Shown here in pieces: positions 11,039-23,093 of a stretch of DNA of 64,000 nt (positions are counted from its first letter, which is position 1; every line of letters starts with the position of its first letter). The stretch spans positions 2,666,001 through 2,730,000 of the forward strand of contig CP085831.1 of the NCBI GenBank assembly GCA_020809705.1, written 5' to 3'. The notes under the pieces were generated by a model that was given only the letters and a program-made list of their open reading frames with translations, did not search any database and was not told where the DNA came from. This DNA is from Calonectria ilicicola. Lineage: Eukaryota > Ascomycota > Sordariomycetes > Hypocreales > Nectriaceae. A program made the position numbers and the translations under genes.

Positions 11039-12633
11039 TTACTCCTTTAAACTCCTCCGAGCGGTGAATGTATTTTTTAGATATTGTGCTGAGCCTTTCG
11101 GTGTCCTATTTAACGTCTCAAAGTCCACGTGGATGATACCATAGCGAGGTCCGTATCCAGCAGACCACTCTAGAGATGACGGTTAGAAGGCCCAGGTTCT
11201 TTTTCAGTGTCTACGCAGCAGGCGATGAATTCAGGGAGGATTAACATACCGAAGTTGTCCATCAGTGACCACACATAGTAACCGTGTACTTGGACCCCGT
11301 CTTCGTAAATAGCGCGTGAAATGGAATCGAGATATACACCGAAATATAGCTGGCGAAATTTATCATCCTTTGCGATAGCAAGATCAGATTCTCCAGGACA
11401 TGGACAGCCGTTCTCCGTGATGATAATCGGGAGTCTATATCGATGCCATACCCAATTCATCAGTTTCCTGAATCCTTGGGGTGCAAGCCTAAGCCATTGA
11501 ACCCCAGAAACTGGTCCAATTTCCTTGCCTTGACTATTTGTGGACGACTCGGCAATATTTCCGGTCCAGTCATCATCAGCTGGAGGATCTGAAAGAGCAC
11601 GGGCATATTTTGTGGAATAATGATTCATGCCATAAAACGCGTTGATCTTGGCAACATCCCGGAGAAGCTTCTTTTCACCCGTAGTAAATTCGGGCAGTCT
11701 GCTTCCCAGATATTCTTTCATGGAGGCTGGATAATCCTGGCCTAGGAATATAGGGTCCCCAAACCAACCGATATAAAATTCCAGCCTCCGTTGGGCAGCA
11801 TCGATATCGCTCGAACTATGTTCGTCATACGGCTCATAGTAGTGACCGTTCAATACTATAGATATGCAACCATTCTGTTGAGACTGAAATTCATTGGCGT
11901 ACAATTGAATAATAGATGCATGTGTAAGAATGATAGTGTGTCCAACACGCCACGGCTCGTTTTTTGTGTCAGCTCCCGTTTCAGAGCAGCGCCCGGGAGC
12001 AAGAACACCGTTATGGTGAGCAAATATGGAAATAATGTACGGCTCGTTGAAAGTGACCCATTTTTTGACACGATCACCGAATCGAGAGAAGCAAAGCCTG
12101 GCGTATCTTTCAAAATCTGCTCTGAATTCCACAGTGTTCAGAAAGCCACCGTACTTCTCATATATTGCTTGCGGGCAATCCCAATGATACAATGTGACAA
12201 CAGGCTCGATGTTCTTTTCCAAGAGAAGATCAATAAGACTGTTGTAAAATTCAATCCCTTTTTCATTGATAGGATCATTACGGCCCCCAAGGGGAATGAG
12301 CCGTGGCCAGGAAATGGAGAACCGATAAACATCAACATCGAGAGAAGTCATTTGCTCTATGTCCTCTCTGAATCGGTTATAGTGGTCGCATGCAACGTCT
12401 CCGTTCTCTCCATTTGTACGCGACGGCTCGAGGTGGGTGTATACATCCCAGATGGATTTGCCTTTGCCATCCTGGAACGCAGCACCTTCAATCTGGTATG
12501 CCGCTGTCGCAGTACCCCATGAAAATTCAGGTGGAAGTGGAAGCTCTCTTGGAGAGATATCCCATCCATTAGATTGCTGGGGGGAGTGAGATACTAGATC
12601 CTCAGCCAAAAACATGAGCCCTTCGTTTGACAT
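11039..12633 (-). CDS. GH1 beta-glucosidase, intracellular
   Basis: The two-exon model is complement(11039..11249 region spliced), with exons 11250..12633 and 11039..11169 and an 80-nt intron (GTATGT..CTCTAG), giving 504 residues. Without splicing the C-terminus would be nonsense; the join restores SLMDNF-EWSAGYGPRYGI. The start is the ATG at 12633; the longer frame begins with GTG. The acid/base glutamate is E197 in VTFNEP and the nucleophile is E407 in IITENG. There is no signal peptide, so it should act in the cytosol on glucosides imported by the neighbouring transporter. It is divergent from the GH78 gene across 419 bp. A TATATAAA box lies about 100 bp upstream. Confidence 0.9.
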
Positions 12634-13052
12634 GGCGAAGTTAGGTTGGTGATAAAAAGAATATTTCAAGTTGATGTAGAATTTATATGATCTCCAGACA
12701 GATATAATTTTTCGTTCTCGCACAATCTTTATATACACCACCAGCCAGATCTTGCGTGACTGCACAATTACATGAGTAATGTGAGTAAGTATCCACTTCT
12801 TGTCGAGATGAAAATCAGCATTGCAAACGTGGTGCGAAAAACGGCCATATTTCCAATTCTCCGCGGAGATCCACCTACCCCACTACGAGAATAAGAGTGA
12901 AAAAAGCAGACATGGACGGACGCAAAAGAATGGCGAACAACCCGCCATTTATTTTTTCGCAACATTTGCATGTTTCCTCAAGTTAGTATTCATGAACTTC
13001 TATGATCAGCATTCATTCAACAAGCAACCAAGACACCCAAAGCAATCACAAC
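12634..13052. promoter_or_regulatory. Divergent promoter: GH1 / GH78
   Basis: The 419-bp shared region contains a TATA-like element for the GH1 gene near 12730 and the palindrome CTCCGCGGAG centred at 12861-12866. The latter resembles the sites before the transporter and the saponin-hydrolase-like gene. Binding by the local Zn2Cys6 regulator is inferred. Confidence 0.5.
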
Positions 13053-15797
13053 ATGGCTTCTGTGATTGACGTCAAATTTGAACACTATCACCAGCTTAAC
13101 ACTCTTGGAGTTCAGGATACAACACCGAGACTATCATGGAATATTACAACACCAGGCTTCTTGTTCACACAGTGCGGTCATAAAGTGGAGTTGACAACGT
13201 ATAAAACCGGTGAACCGGTTGTGTCAATTGTCACATGTACTTCGTCGCTCTCAACTCTGCTACCATGGCCCTTCGATGCCTCTTTGCGGTCACGGGAGAG
13301 GATCTGCATTAGGATCAAGGTTTGGGATGACAAAGGTGTTGAAACATCGTGGAGTCAACCTTGCCATCTTGAAATTGGACTCTTAAAAAGATCCGACTGG
13401 CTCTGCAAACGTATAACGGCACCCTGGGCCATCGATCCATCAGTACCGAATCCAGAGTTTTTATTTCGCAAAGAATTCTTATTGCTTGAACCAATAAAAC
13501 AAGCCCGTCTTTATATTACCGCCCAAGGAGTCTACGAGGCTGAAATTAATGGAAAGCGCATTGGCGACCATTTTCTTCCTCCAGGATGGACTTGCTACGA
13601 TGGAAGACTCCAATACCAAACCTACGATGTGACCTCTCTTCTTCGAGAGGGCCCCAATTGTCTGGCAGCACGCGTTGCCGAAGGGTGGTTTTCTGGTAGA
13701 ATTGGCTTTGAAGGCGGTCACAGAAACATCTGGGGATCTCAGACTTCGCTTCTAGCACAGCTTGAAGTCGTGCATGAAAATGGCAAAATCACCACGATTT
13801 CTTCAGATGGCTCCTGGACTGTAAGTAAAGGTCCTATAAGGCTTGCTGAGATTTATGACGGTGAAAAATATGATGCAACAAAGGAGATTCCCTTATGGTG
13901 CTCAAGTTCCATGGATCCCTCCTCTGGGAATTGGCAATGGGCTCTAGTGCTTGCTGATCTACCGGAATCCACTCGGTTGGTCGCGGGTTATGGGGAACCT
14001 GTACGGAGAGTGGATGTGCTGAAGCCCGTGAAGAAATTCGTTTCGCCAAAGGGCCAAATCATTTTCGACTTTGGTCAGAATCTGGTTGGGTACGTTCGAC
14101 TAAGTCATATTAAAGGTCCTCGTGGCCATACCATTACCATTAGGCATGCGGAAGTATTGGAGGGAGATGAACTTGGAACTCGTCCTCTGCGGCTCTGCAA
14201 AGCTACAGACACATACACTATCCGCGGCGACGAGCAAGGTGAATGCTACGAGCCCAGATTTACCTTTCACGGGTTCAGATACGCGGAAATAAGCGGGTGG
14301 GTTGGCGAATTGGAGCTGGACTTTATTGAGGCTGTCGTGTGCCACAGCGACATGGAGCGCGCTGGAGACTTCTCATGTTCCGACCCATTGCTCAACCAAT
14401 TATACAAAAATGTGGTTTGGAGCATGAGGGGCAACTTTCTTTCAGTCCCAACGGACTGCCCCCAACGCGATGAAAGATTGGGGTGGTCTGGAGACTTGGC
14501 CTTGTTTGCACCCGCAGCTTGTCTCATATACCAATGTTACGGGTTTCTAAAAAATTGGTTGATTGATGTTGAGCATGATCAGCATATACTTGGTGGAGTC
14601 CCTCCCATGGTGAGCCCTAACGCAACACTACCTGATCCAATATGGTGCAGAAGGAAGCCATGTGCTATTTGGCACGACGTGACTATCTTGGCACCATGGG
14701 CGCTCTACATGGAGACTGGAGACACATCTATTCTGGCCCAACAGTACAACAGCATGGCAGCATGGATCAACGTGATACCCAGAGCGAAGACTGGCGCGGG
14801 ACATCTGTGGGATCCATCCATTTTTCAACTTGGGGTGAGCACACTGGTGGAAACTTCTAGCGTCTCAGTTAGCTAATGCATAAAATCTTAGGACTGGCTT
14901 GATCCAGCAGCACCACCAGAAGCTCCATGGAAGTCTGCGACGGACTCTAAAATGGTTGCCAACATGTTTCTCATCCACAGCTTGGATTTAATGGTTAAGA
15001 TTGCGCAAATTTTAGGCAAGGAACATGACAGAGAATCGTTCTTGAATGATGCAAAGGCAACAAGGGACGAGTTTCACGATGAATATGTGACACCTAATGG
15101 CCGAATGGTTTCTGACTCTCAAACGGCATATGCGTTGGGGATTTGTCTTGATATTCTTTCGCCCATTCAAAAAACACAGGCATCCACTCGGCTTGTGGAA
15201 TTGGTAAGGAAGAACGGGTTCAAAATCGGTACTGGATTCGCCGGTACTCCTTACATCTGCGAGGCTCTGGCTCTTACTGGTCATGGGCAAGTGGCATACT
15301 CAATGCTCTTAGAGCAAGAATGCCCCTCATGGCTCTACCCCGTAACAATGGGTGCGACGACAATGTGGGAAAGATGGGACAGCATGTTGCCAGACGGTTC
15401 CATCAATCCAGGAGAGATGACGTCTTTCAATCATTATGCTTTCGGAGCGGTTGCAAAATTTCTTTTTGAGAGAATTGCTGGCTTGCAGCTGATTGAACCT
15501 GGCTGGACAAGAGTTCGAGTGGCCCCGCTCATTGGAGCCTTATTGTCAAACGCTTCAGCATCCCATGTGACTCCCCATGGTACAGTCAAATGTTCGTGGG
15601 TGACGTCGGAATTACAAGGAAAATCTAAACGCATATTGATCAAATTATCGGTTCCGCCAGGAATGATGGTCGAGGTCGTAGTTCCAGAGGGTAGCGGAGA
15701 TAAAGTGCACAGTGTAGGGCCTGGGGAATGGAAGTTTGAGTCAACGTTCGATCGAGATTACGAATGGCCAGTGTTGCCGTTAAAGTCAAAAAGCTGA
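13053..15797 (+). CDS. GH78 alpha-L-rhamnosidase, intracellular type
   Basis: The two-exon model is join(13053..14834, 14892..15797), giving 895 residues. The 57-nt intron has donor GTGAGC, a GCTAAT branch and acceptor CTTAG, and the join restores FQLG-DWLDPAAPPEAPW. Domains in order are N-terminal immunoglobulin-like and rhamnosidase N domains (to about residue 320), the concanavalin-like part, the (alpha/alpha)6 barrel with the catalytic-acid motif DCPQRDERLGWSGD near residue 470, and the C-terminal beta domain. There is no signal peptide, so it is cytosolic. An upstream in-frame ATG at 13002 would add 17 residues. The enzyme removes terminal alpha-L-rhamnose, a usual sugar of saponins and flavonoid glycosides, which suits the neighbours. 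Confidence 0.9.
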
Positions 15798-17572
15798 GCA
15801 ACAGAATAAAAAACTCGATTTCTTTTTTGTTTACGGATACAACAGTAGATCTTGATACAGAATGAAAAATGCGCATGATCGTCCGCCCCAATCTGTAATT
15901 TATAGCCAACAGTCATTGTATGATGTATAATAAGACCCGTTTGTAGGACGTCTTATTGATATGTGTTCTACGACACAAAATCTACCCAGCAACATGAATG
16001 AGAGGTAGGTTTTGCGGAAGAAAAGTGCATTTTAATGTACATGGGTAGACAACCATGGTGTGTGCAAAGGACGTGGTTTAAGGGATTATTGGGGTTCATT
16101 TGCGAAGTAAACTCGGTTTGACGATTCCAAAGGCAAACACAGCGGGTTGTTGATTATCAGGAAGTGCGAAACAATGTGGAGAGCGAATGTCTATGCAGTG
16201 CATTCTGACTTGTCTGCTGTCAAAGTCCAGAGAGGAAACTGCGACGCCACTCAGCGCTAACAGTCCGGTCTCTCCAGGCCTCGACTATGCAGTCAATGAA
16301 CCACCATGCCGCCAGTATGCATCAAAACGCCTCGCATGTCTTGTTTTCATAAATATACTTGTCCTTCCTGTGCCAATTCAAACGTGTGAGGCAGCGTGCT
16401 TGTTGTTGGAGGTTTTTTTCCTTCCAGAGAATATCACATACATATATAACCGTGGCTGGCTGGCTTAACACTAGTTTTCGGGACTATTGGATCTAGCGTC
16501 AGGACCGGGCCGCCCCAAGATGAACTAACCCGACAAACGGCCACCATTGAGAGAAGCCCAGGTTGGGTCCACCTCTGGCGTGGGAGGCCGTGAGGCCAGC
16601 TGAAGTGCTCTGGCTGGGGGACAATGGATGTTCTAGATTGATCCAACAAACACTCCAGTAAGGCAAAGCTGCTGGGGCCGGGGTGGGCCGCGCGGCCACT
16701 AACGGTGGGTCGGGGCTGAATATCCATGAAATAAGGGGGCCAAGACTGAAACATACTGCCAGTCTATTGAATACAATCACCGTGGCTTCTATCCAACTAA
16801 CCATTTTGAAGGACCTCCGCATCTAGGATTTGAGACAGAAGCCAAAGTAAGCCTGTGGCGAGCTGGGATGGCACAATGTCAAGGGTTGTCGGGTAGGCCG
16901 CACAGACGCTATTGGCTTTTAGTCACTTCACCGCTTCGGGGAGGGTATTTCAGCTGCCATAAACCAACGCCACCAAGAACCCCTCAGTGAACCTCGTAGT
17001 GTAGCTGGGTTGAGTTTGCAGCTTGGAGACCTCCAGTCCAACTTATTCAGCAGTCCGCCAAGCTTACCTATTTCAGCCACAACACTCCAACGTCTCCGCT
17101 ATAAGCATGAATTATAAATTACTTTGATCTTATTCGTTATTCGGCCGGCATCTAGACTAGCCATTAACTATTTCCGGATTGCCAATAGTCAGAAACAAGA
17201 CCCAGTATAGCTCTGAGAAGCGCGGGGTTTGGACGGGTCTGAGACAGGGCTGATAAAGTAAACGCTGTGGCTTTTTATTGCTAATGTTTCATTGTTTCTC
17301 ATTGGCTTACTTGTTCAGAAATGGGACGCCACGACACCAAACGCTCGGAAGCCATTCTATTCAGGCCTAGTCAAGTATCTCTTGAATTGTGGCTAGATGT
17401 GATGCAGTCGGATTATTGTATTGCTGAAGTATAAAGTACGAGGTGCGCTCGTCTCGGATAACCATCACTACTCCAGAAACCATCCTACCTTCTCAGTGCG
17501 AACATTCAAATCATTTGCAATAGTTCTCCCAACCCTTTCCTATTACACTAGCCACAGACCTAAGATTCAAAT
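15798..17572. other. Intergenic region, GC-rich in the middle
   Basis: No gene is recognised in this 1.8-kb stretch. Sequence at about 16500-16950 is richer in G and C than its surroundings and gives overlapping antisense frames of about 106 residues without domains. TATA-poor sequence leads to the next gene. I see no RNA gene or repeat. Confidence 0.35.
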
Positions 17573-18922
17573 ATGGGTTGTCCACACCTTGCCAATGGCT
17601 CCAATGGCTCAAATGGCGAGCAAGTCATTACCGCTGAGCCTATCCGCGGCTGCCCAATGCATTTGATCCCCAAAAATTTGCAGATCCAATCTGTAGACCA
17701 CAAATTCACTGAATCTCTGCCTACCAACGGCATGGTTCCATCATCGACACCAGCTACAACCTACGAGACAATTGACATCCTCACCACGCTTCAAGGACAC
17801 TATCATGGCCCTGGTTTTAACACCATCTTCCGACCAAGGAACGAGCACAGTTACGACCACCAGGTGCCACCTAACAATGATGGAAACAAAAAGAATGACA
17901 TTCTTCAACTCAATCTTACACAAGAGCACTGGGTCTTCTCCAGTCTTGGCGCAGCAGGTGTTCCCAACCGTGGTTTGCACAAGCAGACCGACATTCATCT
18001 CCATGGAGTTTCATATGTGCAGAAAGTCGACGATGTCGGTACCCCCGATGGCCATCGCTCACAAGTGCCAACAGAAGATAGTATCCATTTTGAGACAGGC
18101 CTCATCATGGTTATACCTCCGACATTTGAGAATCCCAAAATTAAGGAGACCACCATCTCTCGTATGGCCTCTATCCCACACGGCACGACCATCAACCTTC
18201 AGGGCCCAGCGCCGACAACCGATCCCAGTGTCTTCTTCCAACAGGCACCAGACATTTCACCAGTCTGGATTGACCCCTTCACAATTGGGTGTGAAGCCCT
18301 CCATCTAAAAGACAAGCCAAACTTCACCAGCCAAATTGCCAAGAACCGGGGCACAGCTCGCATTCCAGAGAATCTGGATCCTTTCATTGCTGCTGGAACC
18401 ATTACTCAGGATTATCTTACAAACCCCAACCAGGTGCTACGAGACGCCAACGATAAAATGAATATTATCCAGAGTTTGGTATTCACGCTTGATTCTGATC
18501 CCATGGCGGGTCAACAGGGTGGAGGAACCACCAATATTTCTTTCCTCCAGGGTACTCCAAGACCCAACAGAAAATTCAATGTCCCCCCCAATCCCAATGC
18601 CGACGTCCCCCAGGTTACGGTGAAATTTTGGTTCAACACCGTAGTCTACGAAGTTGAGCTCACGCCGTTCGAGCCTGTCAACAAAGATGACTATAAGGAA
18701 TTCAGACCTGTCGGGGTTTCTCCTGATGCATTCGAAGATGGAACCTTCCCTGTCTTCCGAGTCGAGGACAAGATCACCGAAGCCAAGAACATCAAGGTCA
18801 ACGTTACGGCTATTCAATACTCCCAGACAGTTATCCTGGATTTCGCAAATCTCAGCTGGCCGCATGTGTCAGTCGCGACTCTTCTCCCTGTGAGAAGCCT
18901 CATTCCTTCTCAATACCTGTAA
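17573..18922 (+). CDS. Conserved hypothetical protein, calycin/nitrobindin-like pattern
   Basis: A single-exon frame of 449 residues begins at an ATG after an A-rich leader. From about residue 62 it shows a beta-rich pattern, LQGHYHGPGFNTIFRP, then repeated ILQLNLTQEHWVF, IHLHGVSYVQKV, IHFETGLIMVIPPT and IPHGTTINLQG. This order (short G-x-G loop, edge strands, FExG, PHG) is like the ten-stranded barrel of nitrobindin or heme-binding calycins. A second beta-rich half follows from about residue 300. There are no membrane segments or signal peptide. I do not recognise the exact family and no function should be assigned. The codon pattern and even spacing support a real gene. Confidence 0.7.
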   Translation: MGCPHLANGSNGSNGEQVITAEPIRGCPMHLIPKNLQIQSVDHKFTESLPTNGMVPSSTPATTYETIDILTTLQGHYHGPGFNTIFRPRNEHSYDHQVPPNNDGNKKNDILQLNLTQEHWVFSSLGAAGVPNRGLHKQTDIHLHGVSYVQKVDDVGTPDGHRSQVPTEDSIHFETGLIMVIPPTFENPKIKETTISRMASIPHGTTINLQGPAPTTDPSVFFQQAPDISPVWIDPFTIGCEALHLKDKPNFTSQIAKNRGTARIPENLDPFIAAGTITQDYLTNPNQVLRDANDKMNIIQSLVFTLDSDPMAGQQGGGTTNISFLQGTPRPNRKFNVPPNPNADVPQVTVKFWFNTVVYEVELTPFEPVNKDDYKEFRPVGVSPDAFEDGTFPVFRVEDKITEAKNIKVNVTAIQYSQTVILDFANLSWPHVSVATLLPVRSLIPSQYL

Positions 18923-19800
18923 TGGTGTTGAACATTGTCTGAGCAGACTTGTCGCTATCGAGTCATATCGGCTAAAAATTCACGATCAATCACCACAAAC
19001 TCGGCCACTCCAGAGGATATTGGCAATGTTTTCTTGAGATCTCCTTGAGCCACCAAACCGCCGTGACCCATCGCACCATCGAGCTACTTTTATTGTTGGT
19101 TGATTCGCATTCTGGAAGAAGGTCTTTATGATGCTAAAGATGATGGTTTGAAGTATGGCAAAATTCTGCTGGTCGAGAGCGGCGATGTCGATATCATCAT
19201 ACATTTTTATGCTAATCAAGCAGTACATAGCTTTAGTAGGAAAATTCAGTTATTAACTAGGTATCGATCGAAGTGCGGGGTATGCAAAATAATAAAAAAA
19301 TTATACATTCACCCACTGGTTTGAATTTTTATGGGGTGGCCTTGCCCGCCTTGGCTGATGTCAAAATTTTCGGGCCGTGAAGCTTGATGTGAATAGACAA
19401 CCAACCCGTAACTACCATTGGGTCGGATTCAGTTGAGGCACCCGACAATAAAAAGATGCCCAACCACTATGAGGCCTGCTGCGAGTATGTGTTTGCGGTT
19501 GATAGGGTGCCTGAATTGCGAGTGGGTTTGTGGCTTCTATTTCCTCCACCGCGGGCAATCACATCAACTTTTACTCCATCAAACTAGTTTATACCTTTCC
19601 AGTTGTGGTTATTGCCTGCCACGAGCTCGAGCGAGCTCGGCTAACCTAACCATCTTCGGCCATCTTCGGCCCCCAATATTTCTCCATTTATGAAGTCATG
19701 AATACACAAAATGGGGGGGATATAATAACCATCAGTCGCTTGTATTAAAAATTTGCCAAGGTGGTAGCTTGTCTTCCCTGTTCAACTTCCCTCAGTCAAA
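18923..19800. other. Intergenic region
   Basis: This 0.9-kb stretch is AT-rich with only short chance frames. A CATCTTCGGC direct duplication occurs near 19650-19670 and an A/T-rich promoter-like segment precedes the next start. Nothing else is seen. Confidence 0.35.
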
Positions 19801-20549
19801 ATGGCCTCTGGTACGGGAAGCTGCTCGACATGTAGTGGTTATGGGTCCTATTCCAGTACAACCAACTGTTCTACCTGTTCGGGCACGGGAAACACCATTG
19901 CTGCAATGACATGCCATGCATGCTCAGGGACGGGACAGGGCTACACCGGAGAAATTTGTTTAATCTGTCATGGATGGGGGCGGTATTCTCACAACACAAC
20001 TTGCTCGGGCTGTTTGGGTTCAGGAGCCTCCGCTACTGCCGTCACTTGCCAAGCCTGCACTGGAACAGGAACTGCGCCGCTCCGTCATGCCCCTACTAAT
20101 TCATACTACGTGCGTCATTTTACATCTGTGTTATCTCAATAGAAAGCAGTGTAGCTCATGCAGCCGGCCTACAGTATAGCTTCGATAACATACCTTACGA
20201 TGGTCCGAGGACGGCTGAATGGATGTACGCGAGAGAGGTGAGGGACCAGGTCGCCAGTACCGCACCGCCTGTGCCCTATGATCAAAATGGATACCCAAGT
20301 CACTTTGGGAACTATGCCAGCGCAACAAACCCAACGCTTGCACTTCAAGCGCCTAAACCCCATTATCAGGTCCCGCTCATGCTGGATCAGCAGGCATCCT
20401 GGACTCCGGGAACCCATCCTGGCGCATGGCGAGCGGTTTACAACGACAGAAGCCGTAGTAATTTTGACACGACTGTTTACGATCCCAAAAAGGGCCAGTC
20501 AGCCAAGCGCCATGTTCAGTTCTCACTGGACCACTACCGCAGCGGTTAG
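19801..20549 (+). CDS. DnaJ-type zinc-finger repeat protein
   Basis: The two-exon model is join(19801..20109, 20175..20549), giving 227 residues. The 65-nt intron has donor GTGCGT and acceptor CCTACAG. I chose this acceptor because the earlier AG at 20141 breaks the frame. The N-terminal 90 residues hold six CxxCxGxG-type motifs (CSTCSGYG, CSTCSGTG, CHACSGTG, CLICHGWG, CSGCLGSG, CQACTGTG), like the cysteine-rich zinc-binding domain of DnaJ/Hsp40, which has four. There is no J domain. The C-terminal 115 residues are polar and unrecognised. The protein is probably soluble; a thiol-disulfide or protein-binding role is only a guess. Intron choice is moderately certain. Confidence 0.7.
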
Positions 20550-21372
20550 AGTGGTCAAGGATTTCTGTGAAGAACAATGCTCCATACCTTTGAGAGCCTA
20601 AAAAATGAGAATGAGAGGATGAGAATTGCTATTTCATCAAATGGAATGCGCAGAAGCTAAGTCAGTGTGGGGATCGCTGGAGCGCAATCAGATCAAGATG
20701 AAAATGGAATCTGCGCCAAGTCATGTATCGCCTCCGTTTTGTCATATCCTGCTGGTGTGATTGAATGTTGACACATTCATCTTACTTCCTTATATGAAGC
20801 CTATTCCAGCAATTTCGATTACCGTGATATTTGATTCGCCTCGATTGGGTTGCTGTGTTCATCTACCTATTTGCAGCTATCAAGAAACAGTTTGGAGAAG
20901 CGGTCTGCGCACATGCAACCTTGAGCGTCGCGAGCAAGTGTGCGGCTTGCCTCGGTTTGCTGCATCCTAACTAGAGCCGAATTTCGAACAAAAAAGAAGT
21001 TCTTTTTCAGCCTCTCGCGCCAAAACATCCTCGGATGTGCTCGGTAAATTTACCAATGGCGGCATCGGCCCGTCCAGAGCATGTGGCAGGGCGTGGCCAT
21101 CTTGCCGCGGAGTGGGGCTGACCATCAGCGAAGGGCGTACTCACGGACGAAACTCGGCCTTTTCACTAGTCGACTATAGAAGCTTTCAACAACCCAATCG
21201 TGACCATTTTGGACGCTATTCCAACCATAAACTGTGTTGCATGGGCATGATGAGACAGGTTCCCATCTCAATTCGAGTTTCTGGTTTACTTTGTCGAGTT
21301 AGAATTGCGCCACACCAAAGATTTCATTGTGTTGGACAACAAAGGCTTTACAAACCAATCTCATCAATCCGA
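20550..21372. other. Intergenic region
   Basis: No gene is supported. A frame continuous with the next gene reaches up to 21037, but it lacks the family pattern and I begin that gene at 21373. Nothing else is seen. Confidence 0.35.
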
Positions 21373-22772
21373 ATGTTGTCACATTTTACAAAAGTTCAAC
21401 ATGTCATAAATGGACACCATACAAGGGAATACGTCGCGGCTACTGCCAATGGGGACGGCGATATTCCAAAGTTAGCCGTGAACCAGTACATCCCTCTAGA
21501 CAACCCCAATCCGAGGCCGGGCGATGTCACAATTATTGCCGCTCACGCCAACGGCTTCCCAAAGGTGAGTTGCAAGAGCTCGGCGCGTTTTACAAATGAC
21601 TAATCCCTAGTAGGAGTTATATGAGCCACTCTGGGACGAGTTATACGCACGAACGAGCAAAAGTGGCGTTCGAATACGGTCTATTTGGATCGCAGACATG
21701 TGGAATCAAGGTCAATCGGGAGTTATTAACGAAAAGATAATTGGCAACGATCGTAAGGAATCAGTTCTCAAATTTAGATTTAGATAACAACTGGCTAACC
21801 TTAATCAGCGAGCTGGTTTGACCACGCAAGAGATTTAATTAGCTTGATCAACCAGAAACAGGATGACATGCCCCATCCAATTATTGGAATCGGCCATAGT
21901 ATGGGTGGCACACAGCTGTACGATAACTATTTTCGCCCCATTGGCACATCAACGACTAACGCTATAGCAGGTCCATTTTGTCTTTATTTCACCCACGCTT
22001 ATTACGCTCCTTGGTCCTCATTGATCCGGTCATACAATTATCGAATGGTGGCGTTGTGCCAGCTGGTCTTTCAACGTCTCGGCGGGACATCTGGCCATCT
22101 AGAGAGGATGCCACGGCCAGGTTCAATAGGTCCAAGTTTTATCAAGCATGGGATCCTCGAGTTCTTGATCTTTGGGTCAAGCACGGGCTCCGCCAGCTTC
22201 CCACCGAGCTGCATCCTTCCGAATCGCCATTGTCAGAACAGAGAGTCACCCTCACGACGCCAAAGCACCAGGAGTTGTTTACATTCTTGAGGCCAACGTA
22301 TAGGGGTGTTCCAGGAGACATGCTGACTGACAAGGATCCAGTGCTTGAGAGCGAGCACCCTGAATACCCATTTTATCGTTCCGAATCACTGCATGTTTTC
22401 CGGCGACTACCGGAGCTACGACCGAGTGTCTTGTACGTTTTTGGCGGAGATTCCCCATTCAGCACACCTGAATTACGTCACGAAAAGGTGTCCCGAACAG
22501 GAGTGGGTGTGAGTGGTAGCGGAGGGGTCCCTGCCGAACGAGTAAAGGAAGTAGTCCTTGACTGTGGCCATCTCGTTGCCATGGAACGCGTTGCAGAGTG
22601 TGCGGACGCAACAGCCGCCTTCATCGAGAGCGAACAACAGCGATGGCAACAAGAACGCGACGAGTTTCGCAAGTACCAGAGCCAGAAGACGAGACAAGAG
22701 CAGTCTACAATTGATGCAAAATGGGTTGAAAATATAAAACCTAAAGTTCAGGGGCGGATTGAAAAGCTCTGA
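21373..22772 (+). CDS. Alpha/beta hydrolase, LPX1/toxin-hydrolase-like
   Basis: The four-exon model is join(21373..21564, 21614..21752, 21809..21917, 21971..22772), giving 413 residues. Introns are 49, 56 and 53 nt. Joins restore AHANGFPK-ELYEPLWDEL, GND-PSWFDHARDL and GTQL-SILSLFHPRLL, the usual order of an alpha/beta-hydrolase fold. The oxyanion HANGF loop, the nucleophile elbow GHSMGG, the acidic strand end and a late DCGHLV histidine form the triad layout. The family includes fungal peroxisomal lipase Lpx1 and host-selective-toxin hydrolases. The C-terminus EKL is a weak PTS1-like tripeptide, so peroxisomal entry is possible but unproven. Neighbours give no pathway. Confidence 0.85.
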
Positions 22773-23093
22773 ATGCCAGGCACTGGCAATTATGTTGACA
22801 CCCTTTGCGCCGATGCTATATATCTATTTTACATGAGTCTTAGACATTCATAAATCTAGCCAACATGGAGGCTTTGATGAAAATAGCCTCCACCCACGTT
22901 TCATGCAATTGATAAGCTCTCCACGGCTCCCTCATCCATGCATGAATGCCAATTATAACGAGAAGAGAGAGAAACACAAGTCTCGGTAATAAGAATAGGT
23001 AGAGCATGGAATAACGCCAAGAAAAGTCGCCTTTTAAAACATTGGTCTATCTTGAAGTGTTGTAGAGGGATCGCTCACACTTGGATTGTTTTA
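22773..23093. other. 3'-3' intergenic region
   Basis: This 321-bp stretch lies between convergent genes and should hold both terminators. It is AT-rich; no other feature is seen. Confidence 0.4.

Noticed and set aside
11791..12522. 243-residue frame on the plus strand opposite the GH1 gene
   Set aside because: It mirrors codons of a strongly supported GH1 exon and has no domain of its own.
16434..16822. Two overlapping antisense frames of about 106 residues in a GC-rich patch
   Set aside because: GC-rich DNA lengthens chance frames; no start context, motif or intron signal supports them.
20114..20142. 29-nt intron in the zinc-finger repeat gene
   Set aside because: It keeps frame but is too short; the 65-nt intron 20110-20174 has better signals and also keeps frame.
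21037..21372. N-terminal extension of the alpha/beta hydrolase
   Set aside because: The frame is open, but the sequence is unlike the family and the ATG at 21373 gives the expected N-terminus.
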